Positions 18,080 through 26,078 of a DNA stretch of 64,000 nt are shown in pieces; within the stretch, counting starts at the first letter, position 1, and each line of letters begins with the position of its first letter. Location of the stretch: positions 1-64,000 of the forward strand of contig DYLK01000004.1 in NCBI GenBank assembly GCA_020722065.1, in the 5' to 3' direction. Below the pieces are notes generated by a model. That model was not told the origin of the DNA and did no database searches. It was given only the letters and a program-made list of their open reading frames with translations. The position numbers were made by a program, and so were the translations under genes. Source of the DNA: Melioribacter roseus. GTDB lineage: Bacteria; Bacteroidota; Ignavibacteria; Ignavibacteriales; Melioribacteraceae.

Positions 18080-19894
18080 TTATATTTTATCAGGCACAAT
18101 AAGTCCTGTGTTAACATATTTTTGAAAAAAAGTGCCATCGGCACTAAGATTCTCAGGGCTTCCTAACTCTACAATCCGTCCGTCTTCAAAAATAATGATG
18201 GTGTCTGACATTTTTGCAGCGTCTAATGAGTGTGTTATCATAATTAAAGTCGGTCGATACGAGATGTTATTTAAGGTTTCGAGAACCGACTTTTCGAACA
18301 CTTTATCGAGGTTGCTGGTGGGTTCATCGAGCAGAAGGATAGGAACCTTACGAACAATAGCTCTGGCAATGGCAATTCGCTGGCGTTGTCCTCCCGATAA
18401 ATTAGCACCTCCTTCAAACACATGACTGTTATACCCATCAGGCAATGCCATAATAAAATCATGGGCATGTGCTGACTTTGCAGCTTCTATTATTTCTTCG
18501 AAAGAAAGGTTTGAGGTACTCCCAAAAATTATGTTTTCACGAATTGTACCTGAGAAGAGGTAGGTCTCTTGTAAAATCAAACCAATTTGCTGACGCAGCG
18601 ATTCAAGCGAGTATTGTTTAATATCGTTTCCATCAATAAAAACAGAACCTTTCAATGGTTCATAAAACCGCAGCAGTATTCCTGCCAGAGTGCTTTTTCC
18701 AGCCCCCGTAGCACCGATAATTGCCACTTTCTCACCTGAACGAATGGTGAAGGAGACATCTTTCAATACTTCCTGTTCGGGGTCATAACCGAATGAGATA
18801 TTTCTAAATTCAACTTCTCCTTTAAATGGCGGGGCTTTTACCCCCTTATCGGGTTGTTCAACCATTACATTGTTTGATAAAATTTCTGCTACCCTTTCGG
18901 CTCCTGTAATTCCATTTGAGAAATTTCCAAATTGTCGAGACATTGCACGAAGCGGACTGTAAAAGTTAGAAACATAAAAAAAGAAAACAATCATATCTCC
19001 AATAGTCATCTCCCTTGACATTACACCTTTAGCGCCGTAATACATAACCAAAGACAGACCTAAAGCAGCTAAAATATCGATTATTGGAGCCATTCTTGCC
19101 TGAATGATATTCCTTTTCAAATATTCGCTTAAACTTTTTTGAGCCTGTTTATCAAATAACCGGAACTGCCTGTCTTCCTGTGCAAGTCCTTTTACGATTC
19201 GGATAGAACCCAGTGTTTCCTGTGCAATGGAGGCAACTTCCCCGTCGCTGATACGTGCGGTTCTCGATATAGATTTTATTTTTGCTGTATGCCACCAAAT
19301 TGAAAAAAACAAGAACGGTAATACGGAACATGCAATCAGCGAATATTGCCAGTTCAGCCAGAACATAATTACGAGATTCGAAACAATTAGAAAGAAATTG
19401 GAAAGAAATAATATTGCGCTCCTTGATGTCAATAACTGTATTGAATTTATATCTGAAGTTAACCGGGACATAGTGTCTCCCATTCGCTTTTTTGTGTGAA
19501 ATTGCAGTGATAGTCTTTGGATGTGGTTGAAAGTTGTATTTTTTAATGTAAAAATAAACCGTTGTGAGAAATTGCCAATGAGTAATGTAAACAGATAAGA
19601 AAATAAACCTGTCCCGACAGCAATAAGTATTATTGCTATACATGATGCGTAAAGAATAGTGAGATTGCTCAATGTACCAATATTGATAAATTCACTCAAT
19701 AGAGGAATTTTTATATTTTGCCCGTTTAATACTTTATCAATAATTATTTTAAGAGGCCACGGTCTGAGCGAAGTAAGTAATGAATCGGCAATCATAAAGA
19801 TAACAGCCAGTATGATAGTCCCATAATAAGGTTTTACATAAGGCATCAGAATTGCCAACCACCTTACACTTTGTTTTTTATTTGTTTTCTCCAT
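18080..19894 (-). CDS. ABC exporter, fused membrane and ATPase domains
   Basis: The 604-residue half-transporter has a six-helix ABC exporter membrane domain (about residues 15-330) and an ATPase domain with Walker A GATGAGKST, Q-loop QETYLF, signature LSGGQRQR, Walker B ILLLDEPTS and the H-loop in MITHS. The fold is that of MsbA/lipid or peptide exporters; no peptidase C39 domain is present. Homodimers export lipids, glycolipids or peptides from the cytoplasm. The gene is 9 bases downstream of the P-loop gene and upstream of an outer-membrane barrel, suggesting one export route for a product made by this cassette. Confidence 0.92.
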   Translation of the reverse strand: MEKTNKKQSVRWLAILMPYVKPYYGTIILAVIFMIADSLLTSLRPWPLKIIIDKVLNGQNIKIPLLSEFINIGTLSNLTILYASCIAIILIAVGTGLFSYLFTLLIGNFSQRFIFTLKNTTFNHIQRLSLQFHTKKRMGDTMSRLTSDINSIQLLTSRSAILFLSNFFLIVSNLVIMFWLNWQYSLIACSVLPFLFFSIWWHTAKIKSISRTARISDGEVASIAQETLGSIRIVKGLAQEDRQFRLFDKQAQKSLSEYLKRNIIQARMAPIIDILAALGLSLVMYYGAKGVMSREMTIGDMIVFFFYVSNFYSPLRAMSRQFGNFSNGITGAERVAEILSNNVMVEQPDKGVKAPPFKGEVEFRNISFGYDPEQEVLKDVSFTIRSGEKVAIIGATGAGKSTLAGILLRFYEPLKGSVFIDGNDIKQYSLESLRQQIGLILQETYLFSGTIRENIIFGSTSNLSFEEIIEAAKSAHAHDFIMALPDGYNSHVFEGGANLSGGQRQRIAIARAIVRKVPILLLDEPTSNLDKVFEKSVLETLNNISYRPTLIMITHSLDAAKMSDTIIIFEDGRIVELGSPENLSADGTFFQKYVNTGLIVPDKI

Positions 19895-19903
19895 ACCCGG
19901 ACA

Positions 19904-20938
19904 CTAAACAGTAACCTTTACTTTCATTCTTTCTAAAATTGTTTCAACAAACTTTGACTTTCCCGACTTGGTGTCGATAACAGGAGTTGCATCATATTGG
20001 ATGAATTCTTGCATAAATAAAGGCGAGTTGGTAATAATTCCTGTAACTGCTATAGGTGAATGCCCTATTTGTTTGGTTTTTTCGGTCAATGCAAGGGCAG
20101 AACAGGCACACGGAGCAGTCAGGATAACTCCGATACTACTTTTCATTGCAATTTCATTTTGCAGTAATATTTGAGTTTCCCTTTGCAATATTCCATCGGC
20201 AATTTCAACCAATACGACATCGGGGTGTGAAGAGGTAGCATCTTTAAGCATCTTCATAAAAAGAGCTTCTAATTCATCCGGACTGCACAAGTAGGTAGAA
20301 GGAAACCCGTAATCACTGAAATCAGCCGTATAGTTTACGCCGGTTGATTCAAACTCAAAAATATCCCGTTGGGAAACACTGCCGGTAACTTTCAGTAAGG
20401 CAACTCTCATTCCTCTTTCAAATAAAGCCCTGCCGACTCTGGCGGTGGTGGTTGTTTTTCCACTGTTCATTCCGCTTCCGACCACAAAAATTACCGGAGG
20501 ATAATTAAAATCGGAATTACCCGGCTGAAATAAAGCCGTTTTTAGATTTAATATCTCATCTTCCGTTTTGTTGATTAATACCCCTTCAAATTTTAAACTT
20601 GTGGGCTCAGAAATGTTTGCATTTTTCTCTTTAACTGTGCCAATAAGCCCGGCATTCGTTAATAAATGCAGGTTTTCCATATCAATAGTATCCGCATGAA
20701 AAGCATCGGAAGCATACCGATATCCGAGCACTCCGTAAATTACATCTCGTTTAAACAATGATAAATATTTATTTTCAGAGGAATATACACGAGTATGGTT
20801 GTTTACTTTTAGAACACTTGTTACAACTACATCGCCAACTTTGGGGATATAGTTTTTGGGCGGTGAAACTAATTGGTAATTCTGAGGCTGAATGTCTCTC
20901 AATGACCACGTGATTTTTACATTAACTGATACTTTCAT
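19904..20938 (-). CDS. P-loop NTPase, DUF1611/MobB-like, with a separate N-terminal domain
   Basis: The 344-residue protein has an N-terminal domain of about 120 residues rich in short strands (VGDVVVTSVLKVNNHTRVYSS) and a C-terminal P-loop domain starting VIFVVGSGMNSGKTTTT (Walker A residues 154-162). Further on are VALLKVTGS, DVVLVEIADGILQRE (Walker B-like) and a Cys pair CACSAL. The P-loop part resembles the DUF1611/DgcN and MobB group, in which some members acylate D-glutamate; that comparison is tentative. It is the first gene of the four-gene cassette and has its own two-component-type promoter. I do not know its reaction. Confidence 0.7.
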   Translation of the reverse strand: MKVSVNVKITWSLRDIQPQNYQLVSPPKNYIPKVGDVVVTSVLKVNNHTRVYSSENKYLSLFKRDVIYGVLGYRYASDAFHADTIDMENLHLLTNAGLIGTVKEKNANISEPTSLKFEGVLINKTEDEILNLKTALFQPGNSDFNYPPVIFVVGSGMNSGKTTTTARVGRALFERGMRVALLKVTGSVSQRDIFEFESTGVNYTADFSDYGFPSTYLCSPDELEALFMKMLKDATSSHPDVVLVEIADGILQRETQILLQNEIAMKSSIGVILTAPCACSALALTEKTKQIGHSPIAVTGIITNSPLFMQEFIQYDATPVIDTKSGKSKFVETILERMKVKVTV

Positions 20939-20964
20939 CTTTAAGAAATTTAGAATTTACAACA

Positions 20965-20998
20965 CAAAACTATAACCCAATTTTGAAGAAATTTTGAA
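20965..20998 (-). promoter_or_regulatory. Response-regulator-type promoter of the P-loop/ABC/CapA cassette
   Basis: On the minus strand TTCAAAAT occurs at 20998-20991 and 20987-20980, 11 bases apart, and after 7 bases is TAGTTTTG (20972-20965). The layout is identical to the PepSY promoter. Transcription would begin some 20 bases before the ATG of the P-loop gene. Confidence 0.75.
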
Positions 20999-21017
20999 TT
21001 TTCAGAAATGAAGAATT

Positions 21018-21758
21018 TTAAAAATTATAGAAAAAATAAACTCCATAATTATCACTACCAATTTGTGGCACAAGCGTAATATTTTTCGTTTTCAAAAACG
21101 GGTTGAAATTTTTAAACGGCTCAAAGTAATAGACCAGCTCAGCAGAAAGAATCCCGATTCCTGCAGCAGTAAGCACATCCGATAACCAGTGTTTGTTGTT
21201 AATCATTCTAAAAGAACCTGTTGTGGCAGCAAATGTATATCCGCTAAAAGCCAGAACATGCGAGTTATCATTAAATTCATTATACAAAACACCGGCATTG
21301 GTAAAAGCAAAAGTGGTATGCCCCGATGGAAACGCATAAGCTGCACCATTAGGTCGTTTTTTTGCTGTCAATATTTTTAAACTATGGGTTAAAGTTGATG
21401 AAATAAGGTTGGCAATAAATAAATATTTGGTTTGGTCGAACCAATGGTTTTTTGCTTTTATTCCCAATAAATCAACCGAATAAAGCTCAACAATTGGAGC
21501 AAATTGCAGATAATCATCTATTCGTAACTCGTAATTATTTCCTACTTTGTTTCGCAAATTAGTTTGCAAATTTTTTTCAAACGAGCTGTTATTAACGATT
21601 ACTCCAAAACCAATCAACGAAACAGGAACGATACTTTTTTTGAACAAAATCTTTGATTGAACAGTATCGTTAGTTGACGTTTTAAACGTTTGTGCGTCAA
21701 GATTGCTTAGTGTAAGTAGAAAGGTAAAGATAATTAACAATTTGATAGTAAAGTTCAT
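21018..21758 (-). CDS. Periplasm-facing PAP2-family phosphatase
   Basis: The start at 21758 is preferred because it gives a signal peptide (MNFTIKLLIIFTFLLTLSNLDAQ); a longer frame reaches 36 codons upstream into the kinase gene without benefit. The mature 220 residues hold the PAP2 motifs KKRPNGAAYA, FPSGHTTFAF and FRMINNKHWLSD (Arg, His and Asp of motif 3). It is therefore a lipid or polyprenyl phosphate phosphatase acting outside the inner membrane. It lies 47 bases after the histidine kinase gene in the same direction, so regulation with the two-component system is likely. One half-site ATTTTGAA remains at 21798-21805. Confidence 0.85.
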   Translation of the reverse strand: MNFTIKLLIIFTFLLTLSNLDAQTFKTSTNDTVQSKILFKKSIVPVSLIGFGVIVNNSSFEKNLQTNLRNKVGNNYELRIDDYLQFAPIVELYSVDLLGIKAKNHWFDQTKYLFIANLISSTLTHSLKILTAKKRPNGAAYAFPSGHTTFAFTNAGVLYNEFNDNSHVLAFSGYTFAATTGSFRMINNKHWLSDVLTAAGIGILSAELVYYFEPFKNFNPFLKTKNITLVPQIGSDNYGVYFFYNF

Positions 21759-21805
21759 TGTGTGTTTTTTTATAGTTTTTGGCAAATGAATGACGCGATT
21801 TTGAA

Positions 21806-23074
21806 TTAGTGAAACAAAACAGAAAAAGTGTGTGTTTCTTCCGAAAAAGTATAATTGATTTGCCAATTATTTAAGTCGCATATCTTTTTCACAATTGCCA
21901 AACCCAAGCCGTTGCCTTTGCCAGACGGATTTATTTTTGAAAAGCGACTGAACAGTTTTTCCGTTGATAAAGCAATGTTTTTCCCTGAATTTGAAATGCT
22001 TAATTTTTTATCAGCCAATAATATATGAACAATTCCATTTCCCACATTGTGGCTTATGGCATTTAACAATAGATTATTGAGCATTATTTCAACAAGTGCT
22101 TTATTTGAATTGAGTATAAAATCATCATGAAAATCGCTGATAATGTCGATGGACTTACTCTTTGCCTGCTCAATAAAAAAGGATAAATTCTTCTCAATTA
22201 ATTCTTTCAAAGAAAAAGTTTCCGATTCGCTAAAAGCGTGTTTATCGAGCTTTGATAGTAACAGCAAATTTTTATTCAAACGGCTCATTCTCAATATGGT
22301 ATCATTCAAAGAATTCAGCACTTCAGCTTGCCCGTTTGTGATATCAGAACGCTGCATTAAGTCATCAAGTTTTGCTTTGAATACGGCAATGGGTGTTTGT
22401 AGCTCGTGCGCTGCATTCTCGACAAATTCCCGCTGATTGTTGTAAATAGCAGAACTTTTTTCGATTAAGTTTTCTATACTTTTATTTAATTGGTTAAACT
22501 CAATAATATCCGAATTGGGCAAATCGGTTTTGTGGTGTTTATCAATTTCAAACTTTTCGATTTGTTGCAAAGTTTGATAAAATGGCTTCCACATTCGTTC
22601 AGAAAGCAGTTTATTTATGAATAATATCACTAAAAATAATATCAGAAGTATGATAACAAAAAGAAGTATTACCCCAGTAATTAAATCGTCCGATTCTAAT
22701 AAACTTGTTTTAATTGAAAGTGTGTAAGGATTTCCTTCGATGAGTATAGGAGCGTTCAGTTCTCGAAAAGGTTCGTCTTCTTGCTCTAATTGACTGTAGT
22801 ATAATTTATTGAATAAAGTATCTTTGATTAGATTTTGGTTTGGTTGTATTTGAATACGACTGTTAAACTTATTCCAAACTGAAATATCATTTACAGTTAA
22901 TTCTGAAATAGATTTGTCTAAAAACTCTGATTTTGAAACTATTAATGTTTCATCAACTTCATTCAAATAAAGATTTTGAATAAAGAAATAAAATAAAGGT
23001 GCTGTAACCGCAAAAAGTACGATTAAAATATAAATGTATAACGTTTGGGTTTTATGTATAAGTTTTTTATTCAT
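21806..23074 (-). CDS. Sensor histidine kinase
   Basis: The 422-residue kinase has TM1 at about 11-32, a periplasmic sensor loop of about 100 residues without a recognised domain, TM2 at about 132-154, a HisKA domain with the phosphorylated His223 in AAHELQTPIAVFKAKL, and a HATPase domain with N-box NLLLNAISHNV and G-box GKGNGLGLAIVKK. It overlaps the response regulator gene by eight bases, so the two form a classic pair. The signal is unknown; the co-regulated PepSY protein and phosphatase suggest that it watches the envelope. Confidence 0.92.
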   Translation of the reverse strand: MNKKLIHKTQTLYIYILIVLFAVTAPLFYFFIQNLYLNEVDETLIVSKSEFLDKSISELTVNDISVWNKFNSRIQIQPNQNLIKDTLFNKLYYSQLEQEDEPFRELNAPILIEGNPYTLSIKTSLLESDDLITGVILLFVIILLILFLVILFINKLLSERMWKPFYQTLQQIEKFEIDKHHKTDLPNSDIIEFNQLNKSIENLIEKSSAIYNNQREFVENAAHELQTPIAVFKAKLDDLMQRSDITNGQAEVLNSLNDTILRMSRLNKNLLLLSKLDKHAFSESETFSLKELIEKNLSFFIEQAKSKSIDIISDFHDDFILNSNKALVEIMLNNLLLNAISHNVGNGIVHILLADKKLSISNSGKNIALSTEKLFSRFSKINPSGKGNGLGLAIVKKICDLNNWQINYTFSEETHTFSVLFH

Positions 23075-23744
23075 TTTCCCATTTGTAACCTAAGCCATAA
23101 ACAGTTTGAATGTAATTTACTGCTCCAGCATCTTTTAATTTCTTTTTCAGATTTTTGATATGAGCATACACAAAATCGTGGTTGTCGAGCATATCTGCCA
23201 TATCGCCCGAAAGATGTTCGGCAATGGCGGCTTTCGTTAGAACCCTATTTTTGTTTCCAATAAGAAATAGTAGTAAATCTATCTCTGTTTTGGTAATATC
23301 TAATGGCTGATTATTGACTTTTACCACTTTTGAGAGTGTGTCAATTTCTATTTCGTTAAATGTGATTTTATTATTCCCGTTAAATTCTTTCCGTCTGATA
23401 ATGGCTTGTATTCTCACCAACAGTTCCGACAAATGAAAAGGTTTTACAAGATAATCGTCGGCGCCGAGCGTTAATCCTTCAATTCTGGTTTCTAACAATT
23501 CCCGTGCGGAAATAATGATAACTCCTTCTGGTTTATTGTTATTTTTCAGTTCTTTCAGCAGTTCAAATCCATTGCCATCGGGTAACATCAGGTCGAGTAA
23601 AATGCAATCGTAATTGTAGTTCGCTATTTTATCTTTTGCTGATGAAAGATTTTTAACCCATTCGCACATAAAGTCGTTTTGGTTCAAAAACTGCTGTATG
23701 CTTTTGGCTAATTCTATTTCGTCTTCTATAAGTAATAATTTCAT
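23067..23744 (-). CDS. OmpR-family response regulator
   Basis: The 225-residue protein has a receiver domain (acidic pair at the N-terminus IEDE, phosphoacceptor Asp51 in CILLDLMLPDG, Lys101 in DDYLVKPF) and a winged-helix DNA-binding domain ending YIQTVYGLGYKWE. OmpR-family regulators bind tandem half-sites about 10-11 bases apart. Such a site lies in its own promoter and in front of the PepSY gene and the P-loop cassette, so these are probable targets. The TAnnTTTG element ends four bases before the ATG, which implies a nearly leaderless mRNA. Confidence 0.93.
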   Translation of the reverse strand: MKLLLIEDEIELAKSIQQFLNQNDFMCEWVKNLSSAKDKIANYNYDCILLDLMLPDGNGFELLKELKNNNKPEGVIIISARELLETRIEGLTLGADDYLVKPFHLSELLVRIQAIIRRKEFNGNNKITFNEIEIDTLSKVVKVNNQPLDITKTEIDLLLFLIGNKNRVLTKAAIAEHLSGDMADMLDNHDFVYAHIKNLKKKLKDAGAVNYIQTVYGLGYKWENE

Positions 23745-23748
23745 AATG

Positions 23749-23782
23749 CAAAATTACTTTTCAATTTTGAATTAATTTTGAA
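23749..23782 (-). promoter_or_regulatory. Autoregulatory promoter of the two-component operon
   Basis: On the minus strand TTCAAAAT is at 23782-23775 and 23771-23764 with an 11-base period, followed after 7 bases by TAATTTTG (23756-23749). The spacing equals that of the two other sites although the sequence between and around the half-sites differs, which supports selection on the half-sites themselves. Confidence 0.75.
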
Positions 23783-23903
23783 TATTATAAATAGGATTTT
23801 CATAAAGAAAATTTTCAAAATTTAACACATAACAAATTATTCATAACAAATTAAGATAAAACGTATTTTTACAATCTAAATTTGAAAATGAAAGAATTAA
23901 TAA

Positions 23904-25106
23904 ATGAAAAAACCTGAACTACTTGCTCCTGCTGGTGATTGGCGAATGCTTACTACTGCAATTCATTCTGGAGCAGATGCTGTATATTTTGGACTTGACA
24001 AACTTAGCATGCGAGCAAATGCTAAAAATTTTACTCTACAAGAATTGCCTGAAATTGTAAAATATTGCCATGATAATAATGTTGATGCTCATCTAACATT
24101 AAATACAATTGTTTATGATGATGAACTTTCGGACTTAGACGAAATAATCCCAATAGCTAAAAAATCTGGAATTGATATGATAATCTGTTGGGATATGTCT
24201 GTAATAGAAAAAGCAATTGAATACGATGTTCCATTTTGTGTGAGCACACAAGCATCAATTTCAAACACTTCTTCTGCAAAAATGTACAAAAGACTTGGAG
24301 CAAAAAGGATTGTACTTGCTCGAGAAGTTACTTTAGAAAAATTGAAAGAAATAAAATCGCAAGTTGATATAGAAATCGAAGCATTTGTACACGGAGCGAT
24401 GTGCGTTGCTGTCAGTGGTAGATGCTTTTTAAGTCATCATATTTTTGATAAAAGTGCAAATCGCGGGGAATGTTTGCAACCTTGCAGATACGAATATGAA
24501 ATAACAGCCGTTCAAGGAGGACACAAATTCATTTTAGGAGAAGATTATGTAATGTCGCCTGAAGATATGTGTACAATAGAATTTATTGATCAATTAATTG
24601 AAGCTGGAGTTTCATCTTTCAAGATTGAAGGAAGAAAAAGAAGTCCAGAATACATTTCTAAAGTTGTTTCAACGTACAGAAAAGCAATCGATATGTATTT
24701 TGAAGGGAATTTGACAAAAGAAATTCAATCTGAAATGTGGAATGAATTGAGAAAAGTATATAATCGTGGATTTTCACCAGGATTCTATTTTGGAAAGCCA
24801 AATGGAGAACATTTCACGGAATCTGCGGGAAGTCAAGCAACCACTAAAAAACAATACGTTGGGAAAGTTCTTAATTATTATAAAAAATCATCAATTGTAC
24901 ATATTCTTCTTGAAGCTGGAGATTTAAGAATTGGGGATGAAATTTATATAATTGGGGACACAACTGGAGTTGTTGAACATAAAATAGAATCGATGATGAA
25001 AGATGAATTATTTATTGATACAGCGACTAAAAAAGATGAAATTACATTCAAATTGGAAGCCGATATTCGACCCCGCGACCAAATTTATAGGATAATTTAT
25101 ATTTAA
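23904..25106 (+). CDS. Peptidase U32-family protein (tRNA/rRNA hydroxylation type)
   Basis: The 400-residue protein starts KKPELLAPAGDWRMLTTAIHSGADAVYFG, the U32 signature, and carries the conserved cysteine cluster in GAMCVAVSGRCFLSHH and RGECLQPCRYEY, which binds an iron-sulfur cluster. The end holds a small beta-barrel (about residues 310-400). Despite the name, studied members TrhP and RlhA hydroxylate RNA bases (tRNA U34 or 23S rRNA C2501) using prephenate-dependent chemistry. Which RNA is modified here cannot be told. It is transcribed away from the two-component operon and marks the return to very AT-rich sequence. Confidence 0.85.
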   Translation: MKKPELLAPAGDWRMLTTAIHSGADAVYFGLDKLSMRANAKNFTLQELPEIVKYCHDNNVDAHLTLNTIVYDDELSDLDEIIPIAKKSGIDMIICWDMSVIEKAIEYDVPFCVSTQASISNTSSAKMYKRLGAKRIVLAREVTLEKLKEIKSQVDIEIEAFVHGAMCVAVSGRCFLSHHIFDKSANRGECLQPCRYEYEITAVQGGHKFILGEDYVMSPEDMCTIEFIDQLIEAGVSSFKIEGRKRSPEYISKVVSTYRKAIDMYFEGNLTKEIQSEMWNELRKVYNRGFSPGFYFGKPNGEHFTESAGSQATTKKQYVGKVLNYYKKSSIVHILLEAGDLRIGDEIYIIGDTTGVVEHKIESMMKDELFIDTATKKDEITFKLEADIRPRDQIYRIIYI

Positions 25107-25183
25107 TTTTAACCATTAACAAAAGAAAATCTTGTATTTTAGAATGAATTGTTATATTTAGATAAAAAAAAAGCGAGTTAAAA

Positions 25184-25405
25184 ATGACTTCAGAAAACGA
25201 AAAACTAGATGTTGAAAAATTGCTTAAAAATAAGTTGAAAACTATCAGCGTTGCTGATTTGGAAAATAAAATTGCAGAAGTTGTTTCAGAATTTGTTGGC
25301 GAAGATTATAGCTGTATAGTTGAGGATATTAAATATAGTATGTTCAGTAGTGCGGAATTCAGAATAAAATTAGAACTATCCTTAAACTCAGATACCGAAA
25401 AGTAG
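25184..25405 (+). CDS. Small hypothetical protein, 73 residues
   Basis: The product is a soluble, charged 73-residue protein: an N-terminal acidic/lysine helix (ENEKLDVEKLLKNKLK), then LENKIAEVVSEFVGEDYSCIVEDIKYS and an amphipathic strand AEFRIKLELSL. No signal peptide, membrane segment or known motif is seen. It starts with ATG after an AAAAAGCGAG leader and ends before a bidirectional terminator. Codon use matches the neighbours, so it is probably a real gene of unknown function. Confidence 0.6.
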   Translation: MTSENEKLDVEKLLKNKLKTISVADLENKIAEVVSEFVGEDYSCIVEDIKYSMFSSAEFRIKLELSLNSDTEK

Positions 25406-25453
25406 TTGTTTTAGCAAAATTTGAAGAATGAGTAAAAAACTATTTTTTTTAAT

Positions 25454-25482
25454 AAAAAATCCGTTGATTTCAACGGATTTCT
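25454..25482. terminator. Bidirectional terminator
   Basis: AAATCCGTTGA, a TTT loop and CAACGGATTT form a ten-pair stem with flanking A and T tracts, between the convergent 73-codon gene and cheW. Confidence 0.8.
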
Positions 25483-25504
25483 ACTAGAATATAATTGTAC
25501 TAAA

Positions 25505-25996
25505 CTAAGCTTCCATTGTTTCAATTTCTTTTGTTTCTTCTTGAGAAAGAATTTTTTCCAAGTCCAACAAAATCAGTAATCTATCTTCCAATTTACCAAC
25601 AGCAGTTATGTAATCGGTATTAATTCCCGTAACCATTGATGGAGCTGGTTCTGTAATACTTTTGGGAATTCTCAACACTTCATTAACTTCATCAACAACA
25701 AACCCAACTGTGCTATCTGCTAATTCAACAACAATAATTCTTGTTTTGGAATTGTGTTTTAAGACTGGCATTTTTAGTCTTTTTCTCAGATTTATAACAG
25801 GAATAATTTTTCCACGCAAATTAACAACTCCATCCACAAATTCTGGTGAATTTGGAACTTGTGTTATTTGCATTATTCTATTGATTTCCTGAACTTTTAG
25901 AATATCAACACCAAATTCTTCATCTCCAATCTTAAAACTAACTAATTGTAAGATTTCATCTTGTTTAGATTCGGCTTTTGTTTCTATTGTACTCAT
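25505..25996 (-). CDS. cheW: CheW-type chemotaxis coupling protein
   Basis: The 163-residue protein is a single CheW domain: LVSFKIGDEEFGVDILKVQEINR, FVDGVVNLRGKIIPVINLRKRL and VGFVVDEVNEVLRIP. CheW links methyl-accepting receptors to the kinase CheA. No other chemotaxis gene is in the window, so the rest of the pathway must be elsewhere; the protein could also serve a non-motility array. It stands alone, on the same strand as the mutase genes downstream of them by about 80 bases. Confidence 0.9.
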   Translation of the reverse strand: MSTIETKAESKQDEILQLVSFKIGDEEFGVDILKVQEINRIMQITQVPNSPEFVDGVVNLRGKIIPVINLRKRLKMPVLKHNSKTRIIVVELADSTVGFVVDEVNEVLRIPKSITEPAPSMVTGINTDYITAVGKLEDRLLILLDLEKILSQEETKEIETMEA

Positions 25997-26078
25997 AATT
26001 TTCCTCTAAAGTTTTCAAAACTATATTGTAATAATCGTAAAATATTCTTTTTTGTTTAAGATTTTATTAAATATTTAT

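Noticed and set aside
8785-23744. Prophage, integrative element or transposon
   Set aside because: No integrase, transposase, phage structural gene or flanking direct repeat is visible; only composition and strand bias point to transfer.
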